Positions 48,084 through 59,279 of a DNA stretch of 64,000 nucleotides are shown here, piece after piece. The notes below the pieces were generated by a model. It ran no database searches, was not told where the DNA came from, and saw nothing but the letters and a program-made list of their open reading frames with translations. A program made the position numbers and the translations under genes. The stretch comes from an uncultured Tolumonas sp. (GTDB lineage Bacteria > Pseudomonadota > Gammaproteobacteria > Enterobacterales > Aeromonadaceae): assembly GCF_963556105.2 (NCBI RefSeq), contig NZ_OY829945.1, forward strand, positions 601,001-665,000, given 5' to 3'. Each line of letters opens with the position of its first letter. Within the stretch, counting starts at the first letter, position 1.

Positions 48084-49328
48084 ATGTCTGCCGATCTTCG
48101 TCAAGCCGCGCTTGATTATCATGCTCATCCTGTTCCTGGCAAAATCGCTATTGCGCTGACTAAGTCGGCTGAAACTGCCAATGATCTGGCGTTGGCCTAT
48201 AGCCCTGGTGTTGCTGAGCCGGTGCGTGAAATTGCCGCAAACCCTGCTGATGCTTATCGTTATACCTCCAAAGCCAATCTGGTCGCCGTGATCACCAATG
48301 GTACCGCCATTCTGGGGTTAGGCAATCTGGGCCCATTAGCATCAAAACCGGTTATGGAAGGCAAAGCGTTGTTATTCAAACGCTTTGCCGGTATCGATGC
48401 GATCGATATCGAAGTTAAACACACCGATAATGCCGATTTTATCCGTACTGTTGCGAATATTGCCGATACGTTTGGTGGTATTAATCTGGAAGATATTAAA
48501 GCGCCGGAATGCTTTGAAATTGAAAAAGCATTGATTGAGTTGTGCGATATTCCGGTATTTCACGATGACCAGCATGGTACTGCGATTGTAACTGCTGCCG
48601 GGATGCTGAATGCGCTGGAAATTCAGGGTAAAAAGCTATCTGAGGTGCGTATCGTTTGTATGGGCGCGGGTGCTGCAGCTGTCGCGTGTATGGATCTGCT
48701 GATTGTTTGTGGTGCGAAACCCGAAAACATTTACATGCTCGATCGCAAAGGCGTGATCCACTCTGGTCGTACTGATATCAATGAACATAAACGCCGTTTT
48801 GTGAATGATTCAGGCTTTACCACCTTAGCGCAGGTGATGGATGGTGCGGACGTGTTTGTTGGTGTTTCAGGCCCGAATGTCATTACAGCAGAACATGTAA
48901 AAACAATGGCGCCAAGACCGGTTATTTTTGCTTGTTCTAATCCAGACCCGGAGATTGAACCTGCGCTGGCCAATGCGGCTCGTGATGATCTGATCATGGG
49001 CACCGGTCGTTCTGATTATCCAAATCAGGTTAATAATGTCATTTGTTTCCCGTTTATTTTCCGCGGAGCGCTGGATGCTCGTGCTAGCCGGATTAATAGT
49101 GCAATGAAACGCGCTGCTGTTGAAGCGATCCGCTCGATCGCCAAAGAACCGGTGCCAGCTGAAGTGTTGCACGCAGCAGGAGTTTCCCAACTGACCTTTG
49201 GTGTGGATTATGTGTTACCAAAACCAATGGACCCGCGTCTGTTACCGCGCGTCGCGCGTGCGGTGGCATTGGCTGCCGTAGAATCGGGTGTTGCGCGTAT
49301 TGAGCTGCCAGAGAATTACATGCTGTAG
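48084..49328 (+). CDS. maeB: Malic enzyme, short form
   Basis: A cytoplasmic enzyme of 414 residues that decarboxylates malate to pyruvate. The malate-binding and NAD(P)-binding domains are clear (LGLGNLGPLASKPVMEGKA, HDDQHGTAIV, MGAGAAAVACMD). Unlike E. coli MaeB (759 residues) it lacks the C-terminal phosphotransacetylase-like domain. The choice of NAD or NADP is not fixed by sequence, so the symbol refers to the family. It lies between rpmE and a porin gene. Confidence 0.9.
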   Translation: MSADLRQAALDYHAHPVPGKIAIALTKSAETANDLALAYSPGVAEPVREIAANPADAYRYTSKANLVAVITNGTAILGLGNLGPLASKPVMEGKALLFKRFAGIDAIDIEVKHTDNADFIRTVANIADTFGGINLEDIKAPECFEIEKALIELCDIPVFHDDQHGTAIVTAAGMLNALEIQGKKLSEVRIVCMGAGAAAVACMDLLIVCGAKPENIYMLDRKGVIHSGRTDINEHKRRFVNDSGFTTLAQVMDGADVFVGVSGPNVITAEHVKTMAPRPVIFACSNPDPEIEPALANAARDDLIMGTGRSDYPNQVNNVICFPFIFRGALDARASRINSAMKRAAVEAIRSIAKEPVPAEVLHAAGVSQLTFGVDYVLPKPMDPRLLPRVARAVALAAVESGVARIELPENYML

Positions 49329-49351
49329 CAGTAACGGTGAATCAATGACCA

Positions 49352-49376
49352 AACGCCTCCATCTGGAGGCGTTTTA
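49352..49376 (+). terminator. Terminator of the malic enzyme gene
   Basis: The 9-bp stem AACGCCTCC/GGAGGCGTT with loop ATCT ends in a short T-run. Confidence 0.8.
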
Positions 49377-49390
49377 GTATCGGAAACAAG

Positions 49391-49416
49391 AAAGCCGCCT
49401 TAAATAAGGCGGCTTT
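49391..49416 (-). terminator. Terminator of the porin gene
   Basis: A 12-bp perfect stem AAAGCCGCCTTA/TAAGGCGGCTTT with a 2-base gap lies just past the porin stop on the minus strand. Confidence 0.8.
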
Positions 49417-49445
49417 AGTATGTTTATCCCGGCAGTCTGGAAAGA

Positions 49446-50558
49446 TTAGAAATCGTAACGTACAGCCAGTTGCATGTCGTTTTTGTAGTCATAGGTATTT
49501 GCGGAACCAACTGCTGCAGTTGATGATGCATTAACACCTGTATCTTTGTTATTGATACGATATTCAGCCATGACACGCAGGTTTTTATTGAATTTGTATT
49601 GAGCACCCAGGGTGTAATAATCAACAGCATTCACGTCAGAACCACCGCTAACTTCCTGTTTCATTTTGTTGTATGTGCTCATCAAACCAAAACCATTAGC
49701 AAAATTGTAGCCTAATGCAGCTTCGGTACCTGTGGTATCAATGGATGAACCACCGGTTGTATAGAAATAATCAGAACCTTTGTCGAAATTCAGTGCGGCA
49801 TACCAAGATTTATCATCAAATTTGGCACCGATGATCCACAATTTTGCATCATTTTGAGCTGTTTTATTGCGTTGTGCTACGTTGTAGCCAGTACCAACTG
49901 AGAAACCACTTGGGTGGTTATAGCTTACTGCTGCACCATAAGCGCCGATATTGGCTGTTGTTTCTGATTTAGATGCATCAGTAACAGAGCTGTTAACGTC
50001 GGTACCGTTGCTATCAAATTTATAATCGGCGTCGATCTGTACGTTATTGAATACACCAGAATACTTCAGCATTTCACCAGCACGATAAGTACCATATTGG
50101 TCGGCTTTAATACCTAAACCATCGTTTCCGTAACCATCAGTCAGTGCCACATCAGTCCAACCTGCCAGCGTACCTACAGCACCGATCTGGCGACCAAATG
50201 TAATAGCGCCAAACGTATCATCTTTGATACCACCATAAGCCAGACGTGTAGTGATGTTACTGCTGCTTTCTTTCACATCAGTTTCAGTTGATTGTGATTT
50301 GAACTGCGCTTCATAAGCGCCAATGGCTTTCTGGGTGCCTGTGATTACTGTTTCACCTTTAGCACCAATACGGATGTAATTGTTGGAGCCGTATTTTTCG
50401 CTTTTTTCTGTGCCGTTATCTTTAGTTCCTAAAAACTGACCTGCATAGGCACGACCATTCAAATCCAAAGTCACTTTTTCATTTTTATATACTTCAGTCG
50501 CGTTAGCTTGGGTTGCAACCAGCACTGCAATTGCCACAACAGTTAATTGTTTCATCAT
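49446..50558 (-). CDS. General outer-membrane porin
   Basis: A trimeric 16-stranded general diffusion porin of 370 residues. The signal peptide is about residues 1-21 (cut near ANA), and the mature part begins TEVYKNEKVTLDLNGRAYAG. The loop region GAITFGRQIGAVGTLAGW resembles the constriction loop L3, and the chain ends in a final Phe (LAVRYDF) that the assembly machinery recognises. AAGGAT precedes the ATG. It is OmpC/OmpU-like, but no exact name is justified. Confidence 0.9.
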   Translation of the reverse strand: MMKQLTVVAIAVLVATQANATEVYKNEKVTLDLNGRAYAGQFLGTKDNGTEKSEKYGSNNYIRIGAKGETVITGTQKAIGAYEAQFKSQSTETDVKESSSNITTRLAYGGIKDDTFGAITFGRQIGAVGTLAGWTDVALTDGYGNDGLGIKADQYGTYRAGEMLKYSGVFNNVQIDADYKFDSNGTDVNSSVTDASKSETTANIGAYGAAVSYNHPSGFSVGTGYNVAQRNKTAQNDAKLWIIGAKFDDKSWYAALNFDKGSDYFYTTGGSSIDTTGTEAALGYNFANGFGLMSTYNKMKQEVSGGSDVNAVDYYTLGAQYKFNKNLRVMAEYRINNKDTGVNASSTAAVGSANTYDYKNDMQLAVRYDF

Positions 50559-51053
50559 CGATCCTTCATTTTTTTGTGAGGGTTGGGTCGCCCCTGAGTA
50601 ATTCCGAGATGAATACTAGAGGGCGATAGTGACACTTTTGTTACGATTGAATTAAGCTTTTGTTGTAATAGTTTCTTGTTTTCTTATTCCAACTAAAGCT
50701 AATTAAGTCACACAGGAATGGATTTCTTTAGTTATTAAACTTCAATTAATTCTTTTAAATTCATTTGGTTAATTTAATTAATCTATTGTTAATTAATAAA
50801 GATTGACTGTGTTTTTAAATTATTTATTGGCGATGATGAAATATATAAAATATTTTCAACATATATATAAAACAACATTGTTTAAATAGTGTTATATCGA
50901 AGAGAGTATTTGCTGTAAGCGTAATAATCCCGATGATTTTTTATGGCGCAACATTGATCATTCAGGTAACTCGGAAGTGGTTCGTAGTTGTGGTAAACTC
51001 GCGCCCATTCTGCTGTAAGGCAGCAATTCTGAGAGCATCTGCAGGTATTCCCA
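50559..51053. other. AT-rich intergenic region, 495 bp
   Basis: This divergent region between the porin and glpX genes must carry both promoters. It is strongly AT-rich (notably 50740-50890), as expected before highly expressed porin genes. No gene, clear operator or terminator was seen in it. Confidence 0.6.
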
Positions 51054-52061
51054 ATGAAACGTGAACTGGCAATTGAATTTTCCCGTGTAACTGAAGCAGC
51101 CGCACTGGCCGGCTACAAATGGTTAGGCCGTGGTGATAAAAATCTGGCTGATGGTGCCGCTGTGGAAGCCATGCGCTATGTCCTGAATCAGATCGAGATC
51201 GATGGTGAGATCGTGATCGGGGAAGGTGAAATCGACGAAGCACCAATGCTGTATATCGGCGAAAAAGTCGGTTGTGGCGGTGATGGAGTCGACATTGCGG
51301 TCGACCCGATTGACGGTACCCGTATGACGGCGATGGGCCAGAACAATGCAGTGGCTGTGCTGGCGGCCGGCGATAAAGGCTCGTTCCTCAAAGCGCCTGA
51401 TATGTATATGGAAAAAATGATCGTTGGCCCACGTGCGAAAGGGGTTATTGATCTCAATCGTCCATTGGCTGAAAACATTCAGGCGGTTGCGCGTGCATTG
51501 GACAAACCAATTCATCGTTTGAGTGTCATCACGCTGGCTAAACCGCGTCATGACGCGGCGATCAAAGAGATGCAGGATATGGGCGTGCGTGTTTTTGCAA
51601 TCCCGGATGGCGATGTAGCAGCCTCCATGCTGACCTGTTTGCCAGATAATGAAATTGACATGCTGTATTGCATCGGCGGTGCACCAGAAGGTGTGATTTC
51701 TGCTGCAACTGTTCGTGCGCTGGATGGCGACATGCAAGGCCGCCTGTTACCGCGTCATAAAGTAAAAGGCGATACGCCAGAAAATCGTGAATTGGGCGAA
51801 CAAGAGATCGCGCGTTGTCAGCAAATGGGTATTGATGTTGAAACTGTACTGACCCTGCGCGACATGGCAAAAACAGATAACGTCATCATCTCGGTAACCG
51901 GCATTACCAAAGGTGATTTGCTGGAAGGTATTACCAGCGATGGTTTGTTAGCAACGACAGAAACACTGTTGATCCGCGGTCGTTCACGTACGATCCGTCG
52001 TATTCACTCAACACATTATCTGCAACGCAAAGATGCGCAAATTCAGAAAATCATTTTCTGA
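51054..52061 (+). CDS. glpX: Fructose-1,6-bisphosphatase, class II
   Basis: The gluconeogenic phosphatase of the GlpX type, 335 residues, converting fructose-1,6-bisphosphate to fructose-6-phosphate. The lithium-sensitive phosphatase fold signatures are present (GEGEIDEAPMLYIGEKVG and VDIAVDPIDGTRMTA). It is not within a glycerol operon here. A 13-bp hairpin follows. Confidence 0.96.
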   Translation: MKRELAIEFSRVTEAAALAGYKWLGRGDKNLADGAAVEAMRYVLNQIEIDGEIVIGEGEIDEAPMLYIGEKVGCGGDGVDIAVDPIDGTRMTAMGQNNAVAVLAAGDKGSFLKAPDMYMEKMIVGPRAKGVIDLNRPLAENIQAVARALDKPIHRLSVITLAKPRHDAAIKEMQDMGVRVFAIPDGDVAASMLTCLPDNEIDMLYCIGGAPEGVISAATVRALDGDMQGRLLPRHKVKGDTPENRELGEQEIARCQQMGIDVETVLTLRDMAKTDNVIISVTGITKGDLLEGITSDGLLATTETLLIRGRSRTIRRIHSTHYLQRKDAQIQKIIF

Positions 52062-52094
52062 TTGAGCGCTGCCAGTAAGAAAATTTAACTGCTT

Positions 52095-52134
52095 AAAACT
52101 AACTGAGCACCTCATCATGATGGTGCTCAGTTAG
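52095..52134 (-). terminator. Convergent terminator glpX/panM-like
   Basis: A 13-bp perfect stem CTAACTGAGCACC/GGTGCTCAGTTAG with a 10-base loop is followed by TTTT on the minus strand. Confidence 0.8.
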
Positions 52135-52138
52135 AACA

Positions 52139-52528
52139 TCAAAGACTTAATGTCCAGGCAGTATCATTAGCTGCATGAAACCCTGCCTGTCGTAAAAACG
52201 CCTGCAAGCCTGCCTGTTCAGTTTCAGTGACTGAATTGATATTCATAGTCACTTGCTGTTGTCCTTCCGCTATCAGCCAGCGAATGGTGTCTGCCAGCAG
52301 ATAACGACCGATACCGCGTCTACGAGTCAGATCCCGCACGGCAAAATAGCGTAATTCGTTACCACTGCTTATTGCGAGACCAACCACCCGGTCATTGAAC
52401 GTGGCCACATGCCATTCGCCCAGTGTATGTGCTTCTTCAATGGTTAGCTTATTGGCTTGTAATAGTTTGCTAAGGCTTTCCTGCCATAACGGCAATACAT
52501 CATGAGAATGGTGCACAGTTAAACGCAT
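52139..52528 (-). CDS. panM: GNAT acetyltransferase, PanM/PanZ-like
   Basis: A small acetyltransferase-fold protein of 129 residues. The acetyl-CoA loop RRRGIGRYLL and the layout with YFAVRDLTRRRG resemble PanM/PanZ, which matures and regulates aspartate decarboxylase PanD for pantothenate synthesis (E. coli PanM is 127 residues). panD is not nearby, and the identity to PanM is partial, so another GNAT role is possible. Confidence 0.65.
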   Translation of the reverse strand: MRLTVHHSHDVLPLWQESLSKLLQANKLTIEEAHTLGEWHVATFNDRVVGLAISSGNELRYFAVRDLTRRRGIGRYLLADTIRWLIAEGQQQVTMNINSVTETEQAGLQAFLRQAGFHAANDTAWTLSL

Positions 52529-52571
52529 GTTGATGATCCAGATATAAATAAAAACCAGTTTACCACCAAAT

Positions 52572-52603
52572 AAAAAGCCCCATCAGCATGACGGGGCTTT
52601 TTT
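52572..52603 (-). terminator. Terminator of gltBD
   Basis: The stem AAAAAGCCCC/GGGGCTTTTT with an 11-base loop is T-rich on both strands. It lies 32 bases past the gltD stop. Confidence 0.88.
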
Positions 52604-52634
52604 GCTACTCATTTACAGTTTATGCAAAGCGTGC

Positions 52635-54101
52635 TTAACGTGGTAACAGGCTTTTGCCCATCAGGAACTGATCCACTTCACGGGCGCATTGACGACCTTC
52701 ACGGATCGCCCATACCACCAGTGACTGACCACGACGGATGTCACCAGCCGCAAAAACTTTCGGTACAGACGTGGCATAGCAGCCTGCATCTTCAGTTGTG
52801 GCTTTCGCGTTGCCGCGTGCATCTTTTTCCACGCCAAACGCATCCAGCACTTTTGCCAGTGGGTTAGTAAAGCCCATTGCCAAGAACACCGCATCTGCTT
52901 TCAGTTCGAATTCAGAGCCAGCAACTTCAGTCAGTTTGCCGTCTTTAAATTCAACTTTAACCAGCTTCAGCGCAGTCAACTTACCGTTTTCACCAATGAA
53001 TTCTTTGGTAGAAACAGCAAACTCACGCACACAACCTTCTTCATGTGAAGATGAGGTGCGCAGTTTCAGCGGCCAGTATGGCCAGGTCAGTTCTTTGTTT
53101 TCCTGTACTGGCGGTTGTGGCATCACTTCCAGCTGAGTAACTGATACCGCTCCGTGGCGGTTAGAGGTACCCACACAGTCAGAACCGGTATCACCACCAC
53201 CGATCACCACAACGTGTTTACCTTTCACATTGATTGGATTAGCGCCGTCACCAGCCACTTCTTTATTCTGCGGGATCAGGAATTCCAGTGCAAAATGAAT
53301 ACCACTCAGTTCACGGCCTTTTACCGGCAGATCACGCGGAGTTTCAGAACCACCAGCCAGGATCACGGCATCAAAGTCAGCATCCAGTTGTGCAGGGGTG
53401 ACTACAGTTTTGGCATCGTTGGCCACACCAGCAGGTAGCGCATTATCCAGTGCCACCAGCGTGTTGGTTTTGAATACCACACCTTCTGCTTCCATTTGTG
53501 CCATACGGCGGTCAATCAAACCTTTATCCAGTTTGAAATCAGGGATGCCGTAACGCAGCAAGCCACCAACACGACTGTTCTTTTCAAACACAGTCACATC
53601 ATGACCAACACGAGCCAGTTGCTGAGCCGCAGCTAAACCCGCAGGGCCAGAGCCGACTACCACCACTTTCTTGCCGGTTTTAACCGCAGACGGTTGTGGT
53701 TTAACCCAATCATTGCTCCAGGCTGTATCGATGGTGTAACGCTCGATTGACTTGATGCCAACCGGATCAGCGTTGATCCCCAGTGTACAGGCTGATTCAC
53801 AAGGGGCCGGACAGATCCGGCCTGTGAATTCTGGGAAGTTGTTAGTGGAGTGCAGCACACGGATCGCCATTTCAGCTTTACCGCGGTACACAAGATCATT
53901 CCAGTCAGGAATGATGTTGTTCACTGGACAACCGTTGTTACAGAAAGGAATACCGCAATCCATGCAGCGTGCGCCTTGGGTCGAGGCTTCTTGCACTGTC
54001 AAGGTCGGTACAAATTCCTGATAATGTTGTACACGTTCTGCAACAGGTGCGTAGTGTTCCTTTACGCGGTCAAATTCGAGAAAACCGGTTGGCTTACCCA
54101 T
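52635..54101 (-). CDS. gltD: Glutamate synthase small subunit
   Basis: The NADPH-oxidising FAD subunit of GOGAT, 488 residues. The N-terminal iron-sulfur cysteines are in [20 protein letters not shown] and [12 protein letters not shown] and NADPH sites are [14 protein letters not shown] and [13 protein letters not shown]. Its start overlaps the gltB stop by one base, so translation is coupled. It passes electrons to the large subunit to make glutamate from glutamine and 2-oxoglutarate. Confidence 0.97.
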   Translation of the reverse strand: MGKPTGFLEFDRVKEHYAPVAERVQHYQEFVPTLTVQEASTQGARCMDCGIPFCNNGCPVNNIIPDWNDLVYRGKAEMAIRVLHSTNNFPEFTGRICPAPCESACTLGINADPVGIKSIERYTIDTAWSNDWVKPQPSAVKTGKKVVVVGSGPAGLAAAQQLARVGHDVTVFEKNSRVGGLLRYGIPDFKLDKGLIDRRMAQMEAEGVVFKTNTLVALDNALPAGVANDAKTVVTPAQLDADFDAVILAGGSETPRDLPVKGRELSGIHFALEFLIPQNKEVAGDGANPINVKGKHVVVIGGGDTGSDCVGTSNRHGAVSVTQLEVMPQPPVQENKELTWPYWPLKLRTSSSHEEGCVREFAVSTKEFIGENGKLTALKLVKVEFKDGKLTEVAGSEFELKADAVFLAMGFTNPLAKVLDAFGVEKDARGNAKATTEDAGCYATSVPKVFAAGDIRRGQSLVVWAIREGRQCAREVDQFLMGKSLLPR

Positions 54102-57100
54102 TACGCAATCTCCTTTTCCTGCAGCGCAGCAGTCATTTCCTGCAGAGCACGGCGGTACTCATTCGGATAAACTTTCACAAACTTAGCACGGTAAGTATCC
54201 CAGTCAGCCAGAATGGCTTTCGCACGTGGGCTGCCAGTGTATTTAGCGTGTTGTGTGATCAATGCTTTCAGATGATCTTCATCACTCTGGTCGTTATGCC
54301 ATGGTTCTGCAGCGGATTGTTCTGTGGTTGGCAGAACTTTTTCCAGCGTTACCATCGACAGGTTGCAACGTGTTGCGAAGCTGTTGTCTTCGTCCAGTAC
54401 ATAAGCAAGACCGCCTGACATACCGGCTGCGAAGTTACGGCCAGTCTGACCCAGCACCACCACAGTACCACCGGTCATGTATTCACAACCGTGATCACCA
54501 ACGCCTTCAACCACCGCAGAGGCACCGGAGTTACGTACCGCAAAACGTTCACCCGCCACACCGTTCAGGTAAGCATGACCAGAGGTCGCGCCGTACATTA
54601 CGGTGTTACCGATGATGGTGTTTTCACCTGGGTTTGGTGTGAACTGTGCGTTTGGACGCACGATAATGCGACCGCCAGACAAACCTTTACCGACGTAATC
54701 GTTACCTTCACCGACCAGATCCAGCGTGATACCTTTTGCCAGGAAAGCCGCGAAGCTCTGGCCAGCGGTACCATTCAGTGTGATGTGAATGGTGTCATCC
54801 GGCAGGCCGGCACCACCAAAGCGTTTCGCTACTTCACCTGACAGCATAGTACCGACGGTACGGTTGATATTCTTAACCGGGATTTCGATACGAACTGGCT
54901 CACCTTTTTCCAGTGCTGGCATAGCTTGTTTCACCAACTCTTGATCCAGTGCTTTTTCCAGCGCGTGATCTTGAGTGCCGGCATGCAGGCGAGGTTCATC
55001 AGCACCTACAGCTGGTTGATAGAATACATTGCTGAAATCCAGACCTTGTGCTTTCCAGTGTTCAACACCAGCACGTTTGTCCAGCAGATCAGAACGACCA
55101 ATCAGATCTTCAAACTTACGGATACCCATTTCTGCCATCAGTTCACGCACTTCTTCGGCAACGAAGAAGAAGTAGTTCACCACGTGTTCTGGTTGACCAG
55201 AGAAGCGTTTACGCAGTTCTGGATCTTGAGTAGCCACACCAACCGGACAGGTATTCAAGTGACACTTTCGCATCATGATACAGCCTTCAACCACCAGTGG
55301 TGCAGTGGCGAAACCGAACTCGTCTGCACCCAGCAGGGCACCGATAACGACGTCACGACCGGTTTTGATCTGGCCGTCAACCTGTACGCGGATACGACCA
55401 CGCAGACGGTTCAGTACCAGTGTCTGTTGTGTTTCGGCCAGACCTAGTTCCCAAGGCGAACCTGCGTATTTGATGGAAGACAGCGGTGATGCACCAGTAC
55501 CACCATCGTGACCTGCGATAACTACATGGTCGGCTTTGGCTTTGGATACACCCGCGGCAACTGTGCCCACACCTACTTCAGATACCAGTTTCACGGAGAC
55601 AGAAGCGGTTGGGTTGGCATTTTTCAGATCGTGGATCAGCTGAGCCAAGTCTTCGATCGAATAAATGTCGTGGTGCGGTGGTGGCGAAATCAGACCTACA
55701 CCCGGCACTGAGTGACGCAGTTTACCGATATATTCAGAAACTTTATCACCTGGCAGCTGACCACCTTCACCTGGTTTAGCACCTTGCGCCATCTTGATCT
55801 GGATCTGATCAGCATTAGCCAGATATTCAGCAGTTACGCCGAAACGACCAGATGCAACCTGTTTGATCGCAGAACGCAGGCTGTCACCGGCTTGCAGTTC
55901 TAAATCACGCGCGATACGAGATTTACCGATGATGTCAGACAACAGTGTTGGCTGATTAACCGGAATGAAACGGTTGGCGTCTTCACCACCTTCACCGGTG
56001 TTTGATTTACCGCCAATACGGTTCATCGCTACAGCCAGTGTAGTGTGTGCTTCGGTAGAAATAGAACCCAGCGACATAGCGCCAGTTGCAAAGCGTTTAA
56101 CGATCTCTTTCGCTGATTCAACTTCTTCCAGCGGAACTGCTTCAGCCGCTTTCTTGATATCAAACAGGCCACGCAAGGTCAGATGACGCTTGGTCTGGTC
56201 GTTGATGATCTTGGCATACTCTTTGTAGCTTTCGTATTTGCCGCTACGGGTAGAATGTTGCAGTTTGGCAATCGCATCCGGCGTCCACATGTGGTCTTCA
56301 CCACGGGTACGGAATGCATATTCACCACCTGCATCCAACGCATCAGCCAATACTGGATCAGCAGAGAAAGCGGCTTCGTGCAGAAGAATGGTCTCTTCCG
56401 CGACTTCGAACAGACCGATACCTTCCACTTTAGATGGTGTGCCAGAAAAGTATTTGTCTACGAACGCTTTTTTCAGGCCGATCGCTTCGAAAATCTGTGC
56501 GCCGGTGTAAGACATGTAAGTGGAGATACCCATCTTCGACATGACTTTACACAGGCCTTTGCCTACGGCTTTCACGAAGTTAGAGACATATTTCTCTTCT
56601 TTCGCGGCATCGCCGTCAGCCATTTCGCGCAATGTTTCCATTGCCAGCCATGGGTGGATCGCTTCGGCACCGTAACCAGCCAGCAGTGCAAACTGATGTG
56701 TTTCACGGGCAGAACCGGTTTCAACTACCAGACCGGTGTTAGTACGCAGACCTTTTTTCACCAGATGCAGATGCACGGTAGAGGTCGCCAGCAGTGCTGG
56801 GATCGCGATATGGTCGCGGTCGATGTTACGGTCGGAGATCAACAGAATGTTGGCACCACCACGTACCGCATCTTCTGCTTCCGCAGCCAGTGACGCCAGG
56901 CGGGCTTCCACACCTTCTTTACCCCAAGCTAATGGGTAGCAGATATTCAGTTCGTGTGAACGGAATTTGCCGTTGGTGTATTGCTGAATGTTACGGATCT
57001 TCTCGATCTTGGCGGCATTCAGGATTGGCTGTGCAACTTCCAAACGGATCGGTGGATTGATATCCGCATTGTTCAGCAGGTTAGGGCGTGGACCAATGAA

Positions 57101-58738
57101 GGATACCAGCGACATAACCATCTCTTCACGGATCGGGTCGATCGGTGGGTTGGTAACCTGTGCAAACAGTTGACGGAAGTAGTTGTACAGCGTTTTATTT
57201 TTGCTGGACAGCACAGGTAATGCCGCGTCGTTACCCATTGAGCCAATGGCTTCTTCACCATTGTTGGCCATTGGGGTCAACAACATTTTGGTGTCTTCCA
57301 TGGTGTAGCCAAACGCTTGCTGATAATCCAGCAGGCTTGCTTTCTTCTCGAAAGGCTGGGCTTCACCCGGGATCTCGTCGATGTTAATACGAACTTTGCT
57401 TAACCACTCACGGTATGGCTTAGAGTTAGCCAGTGAGTTTTTCAGCTCTTTATCGTCGATGATGCGGCCTTGTTCCAGGTCGATCAGGAACATCTTACCT
57501 GGTTGCAGACGCCATTTCTGGGCAATACGGGAATCTTCGATTGGCAGTACGCCAGATTCAGATGCCATGACAACCAGATCATCTTTCGTTACCAGATAAC
57601 GGGCTGGACGCAGACCATTACGGTCGAGGGTCGCACCGATTTGGCAACCGTCAGTGAAGGCAACGGCCGCTGGACCATCCCACGGTTCCATCATGGCTGC
57701 ATGATATTCGTAGAACGCGCGACGGCTTTCGTCCATCAGGGAATGTTTTTCCCACGCTTCTGGGATCATCATCATCACGGCGTGCGCCAGTGAATAACCA
57801 CCCATCACCAGCAGCTCCAGTGCGTTATCAAACGACGCTGAATCTGACTGACCAGGGTAGATCAATGGCCACACTTTATCCAGGTCGGCACCCAGAACCG
57901 GTGACGTCACGGAACGTTCGCGAGCACGCATCCAGTTCACGTTGCCGCGAACGGTGTTGATTTCACCATTGTGCGCGATCATGCGGAATGGATGTGCCAG
58001 ATCCCATGTTGGGAAGGTATTAGTGGAGAAACGTTGGTGAACCAGCGCCAGCGCAGACACACAGCGTGGATCAGCCAGGTCGTTATAGTAAATGCCTACC
58101 TGATCGGCCAGCAGCAGACCTTTGTAGTTCACAGTACGTGCAGAAAATGATGGCACGTAGAATTCGTAGCAGTGTTTGAGTTTCAGAGCACGAATGGCAT
58201 GAGATGCACGCTTGCGGATGATGTAGAGTTTACGTTCCAGCGCATCGGTCACCAGTACATCTGGGCCACGGGCAACGAAAATCTGACGAATAACCGGTTC
58301 TTTGGCTTTTACTGCCGGAGACATAGGCATGTCACGGTTCACCGGTACATCACGCCAGCCCAGCACGACTTGGCCTTCACCGCGTACCGCACGTTCGATC
58401 TCTTCCTGGCAAGCCAGACGAGACGCCGCTTCCTGCGGCAGGAACACCATACCAACGCCGTATTCACCTGCCAGTGGCAGCGTAATACCTTGTTTGGCCA
58501 GTTCTTCGCGATACAGTTGATCAGGGATTTGAATCAGAATACCTGCGCCATCGCCTTGCAGCGGATCAGCACCCACTGCACCACGGTGGTCGAGGTTCTT
58601 CAGGATCAACAAACCCTGTTCGACAATGCTATGACTTTTTTGACCCTTCATATGGGCCACAAATCCGACACCGCACGCATCATGTTCGTTTACGGGGTCA
58701 TACATCCCTTGTCGTTGGGGTACCGCCGGTTCCATCAC
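54101..58738 (-). CDS. gltB: Glutamate synthase large subunit
   Basis: The FMN subunit of NADPH-GOGAT, 1545 residues. A short leader of 21 residues is cut to free Cys22 ([11 protein letters not shown]), the catalytic Cys of the glutaminase domain. The central and FMN domains follow, with the [3Fe-4S] cysteines in [13 protein letters not shown], and then the GXGXG-type C-terminal domain. The start is the GTG at 58738 or the adjacent ATG at 58735, both after AGAGGA. It works with glnA (16502-17911). The leader carries a terminator and an NtrC-like site. Confidence 0.97.
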   Translation of the reverse strand: MMEPAVPQRQGMYDPVNEHDACGVGFVAHMKGQKSHSIVEQGLLILKNLDHRGAVGADPLQGDGAGILIQIPDQLYREELAKQGITLPLAGEYGVGMVFLPQEAASRLACQEEIERAVRGEGQVVLGWRDVPVNRDMPMSPAVKAKEPVIRQIFVARGPDVLVTDALERKLYIIRKRASHAIRALKLKHCYEFYVPSFSARTVNYKGLLLADQVGIYYNDLADPRCVSALALVHQRFSTNTFPTWDLAHPFRMIAHNGEINTVRGNVNWMRARERSVTSPVLGADLDKVWPLIYPGQSDSASFDNALELLVMGGYSLAHAVMMMIPEAWEKHSLMDESRRAFYEYHAAMMEPWDGPAAVAFTDGCQIGATLDRNGLRPARYLVTKDDLVVMASESGVLPIEDSRIAQKWRLQPGKMFLIDLEQGRIIDDKELKNSLANSKPYREWLSKVRINIDEIPGEAQPFEKKASLLDYQQAFGYTMEDTKMLLTPMANNGEEAIGSMGNDAALPVLSSKNKTLYNYFRQLFAQVTNPPIDPIREEMVMSLVSFIGPRPNLLNNADINPPIRLEVAQPILNAAKIEKIRNIQQYTNGKFRSHELNICYPLAWGKEGVEARLASLAAEAEDAVRGGANILLISDRNIDRDHIAIPALLATSTVHLHLVKKGLRTNTGLVVETGSARETHQFALLAGYGAEAIHPWLAMETLREMADGDAAKEEKYVSNFVKAVGKGLCKVMSKMGISTYMSYTGAQIFEAIGLKKAFVDKYFSGTPSKVEGIGLFEVAEETILLHEAAFSADPVLADALDAGGEYAFRTRGEDHMWTPDAIAKLQHSTRSGKYESYKEYAKIINDQTKRHLTLRGLFDIKKAAEAVPLEEVESAKEIVKRFATGAMSLGSISTEAHTTLAVAMNRIGGKSNTGEGGEDANRFIPVNQPTLLSDIIGKSRIARDLELQAGDSLRSAIKQVASGRFGVTAEYLANADQIQIKMAQGAKPGEGGQLPGDKVSEYIGKLRHSVPGVGLISPPPHHDIYSIEDLAQLIHDLKNANPTASVSVKLVSEVGVGTVAAGVSKAKADHVVIAGHDGGTGASPLSSIKYAGSPWELGLAETQQTLVLNRLRGRIRVQVDGQIKTGRDVVIGALLGADEFGFATAPLVVEGCIMMRKCHLNTCPVGVATQDPELRKRFSGQPEHVVNYFFFVAEEVRELMAEMGIRKFEDLIGRSDLLDKRAGVEHWKAQGLDFSNVFYQPAVGADEPRLHAGTQDHALEKALDQELVKQAMPALEKGEPVRIEIPVKNINRTVGTMLSGEVAKRFGGAGLPDDTIHITLNGTAGQSFAAFLAKGITLDLVGEGNDYVGKGLSGGRIIVRPNAQFTPNPGENTIIGNTVMYGATSGHAYLNGVAGERFAVRNSGASAVVEGVGDHGCEYMTGGTVVVLGQTGRNFAAGMSGGLAYVLDEDNSFATRCNLSMVTLEKVLPTTEQSAAEPWHNDQSDEDHLKALITQHAKYTGSPRAKAILADWDTYRAKFVKVYPNEYRRALQEMTAALQEKEIA

Positions 58739-58780
58739 GTTATAATCCTCTCTGTAGATACGCGTCCATCCGCAGTCGTT

Positions 58781-58809
58781 AAAAAAAGCTGGCTTAGGGG
58801 GCCAGCTTT
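58781..58809 (-). terminator. Intrinsic terminator in the gltBD leader
   Basis: On the minus strand the 9-bp stem AAAGCTGGC/GCCAGCTTT with a 7-base loop is followed by a T-run. It ends about 43 bases before the gltB start, so it lies within the leader and could act as an attenuator or end a short upstream RNA. Confidence 0.8.
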
Positions 58810-58940
58810 ATCGTTTTAACTCTGAGGGCTCGTAACCAAAAAATATACTGTGATTTCCGCCCCAATTCAAGGCAATAACTATGGGGCTCAAATCGGTCTT
58901 TTGTGGATAAAAACATATATAAATCATTGCGATATACATT

Positions 58941-58957
58941 ATCACCAAAATGGTGCA
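58941..58957. promoter_or_regulatory. NtrC-like site upstream of gltBD
   Basis: On the minus strand TGCACCATTTTGGTGAT matches the NtrC pattern TGCACCA-N3-TGGTGCA at all but the last two bases, with the GCAC-N7-GTG spacing also seen at glnA. No clear sigma-54 promoter was found next to it. Confidence 0.5.
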
Positions 58958-59279
58958 AAAGATTTTTATATCGCACTAACTGTTGGTGTTCCATTGTGAG
59001 TATAGATGGGTTTTGTCATTATCATGGATGAATATGCTTTATATGTGATTTACTTCGGAGTTTGACTCTGCTTAGTGTGAAAATGCATAAATATTCACCT
59101 GTTTTGCGCGATTCTAATGATGTAATTAACTTGTAACAAAAATAAGCATGGATTTCATGAATTAGACGCAGTGCACCAGCGTAATGCCCTTTCAATATAT
59201 AGTGTTATTTACTTCTGCATCTGCGTGACGACTCCTATAATAGAAACCGCTTCCAGATAAAAAAGGATGTTGATTTCGC

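Larger units (their letters stand above)
58739..59279. other. gltB/gcvA divergent control region, 541 bp
   Basis: This region holds a terminator-like hairpin at 58781-58809 and an NtrC-like site at 58941-58957 on the gltB side, and a TATAAT (59236-59241) that could be the gcvA -10 box. A 66-codon frame at 58794-58994 has no ribosome site and is not called. Confidence 0.6.

Noticed and set aside
54262-58819. Many long open frames opposite gltB
   Set aside because: They lie antisense to a fully supported gene, lack ribosome sites and resemble no protein family. High coding bias of gltB explains them.
58794-58994. 66-codon open frame in the gltB leader
   Set aside because: No ribosome site precedes its ATG, its stop falls in the loop of the terminator, and it resembles no family I know. 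A leader peptide cannot be fully excluded, but nothing supports it.
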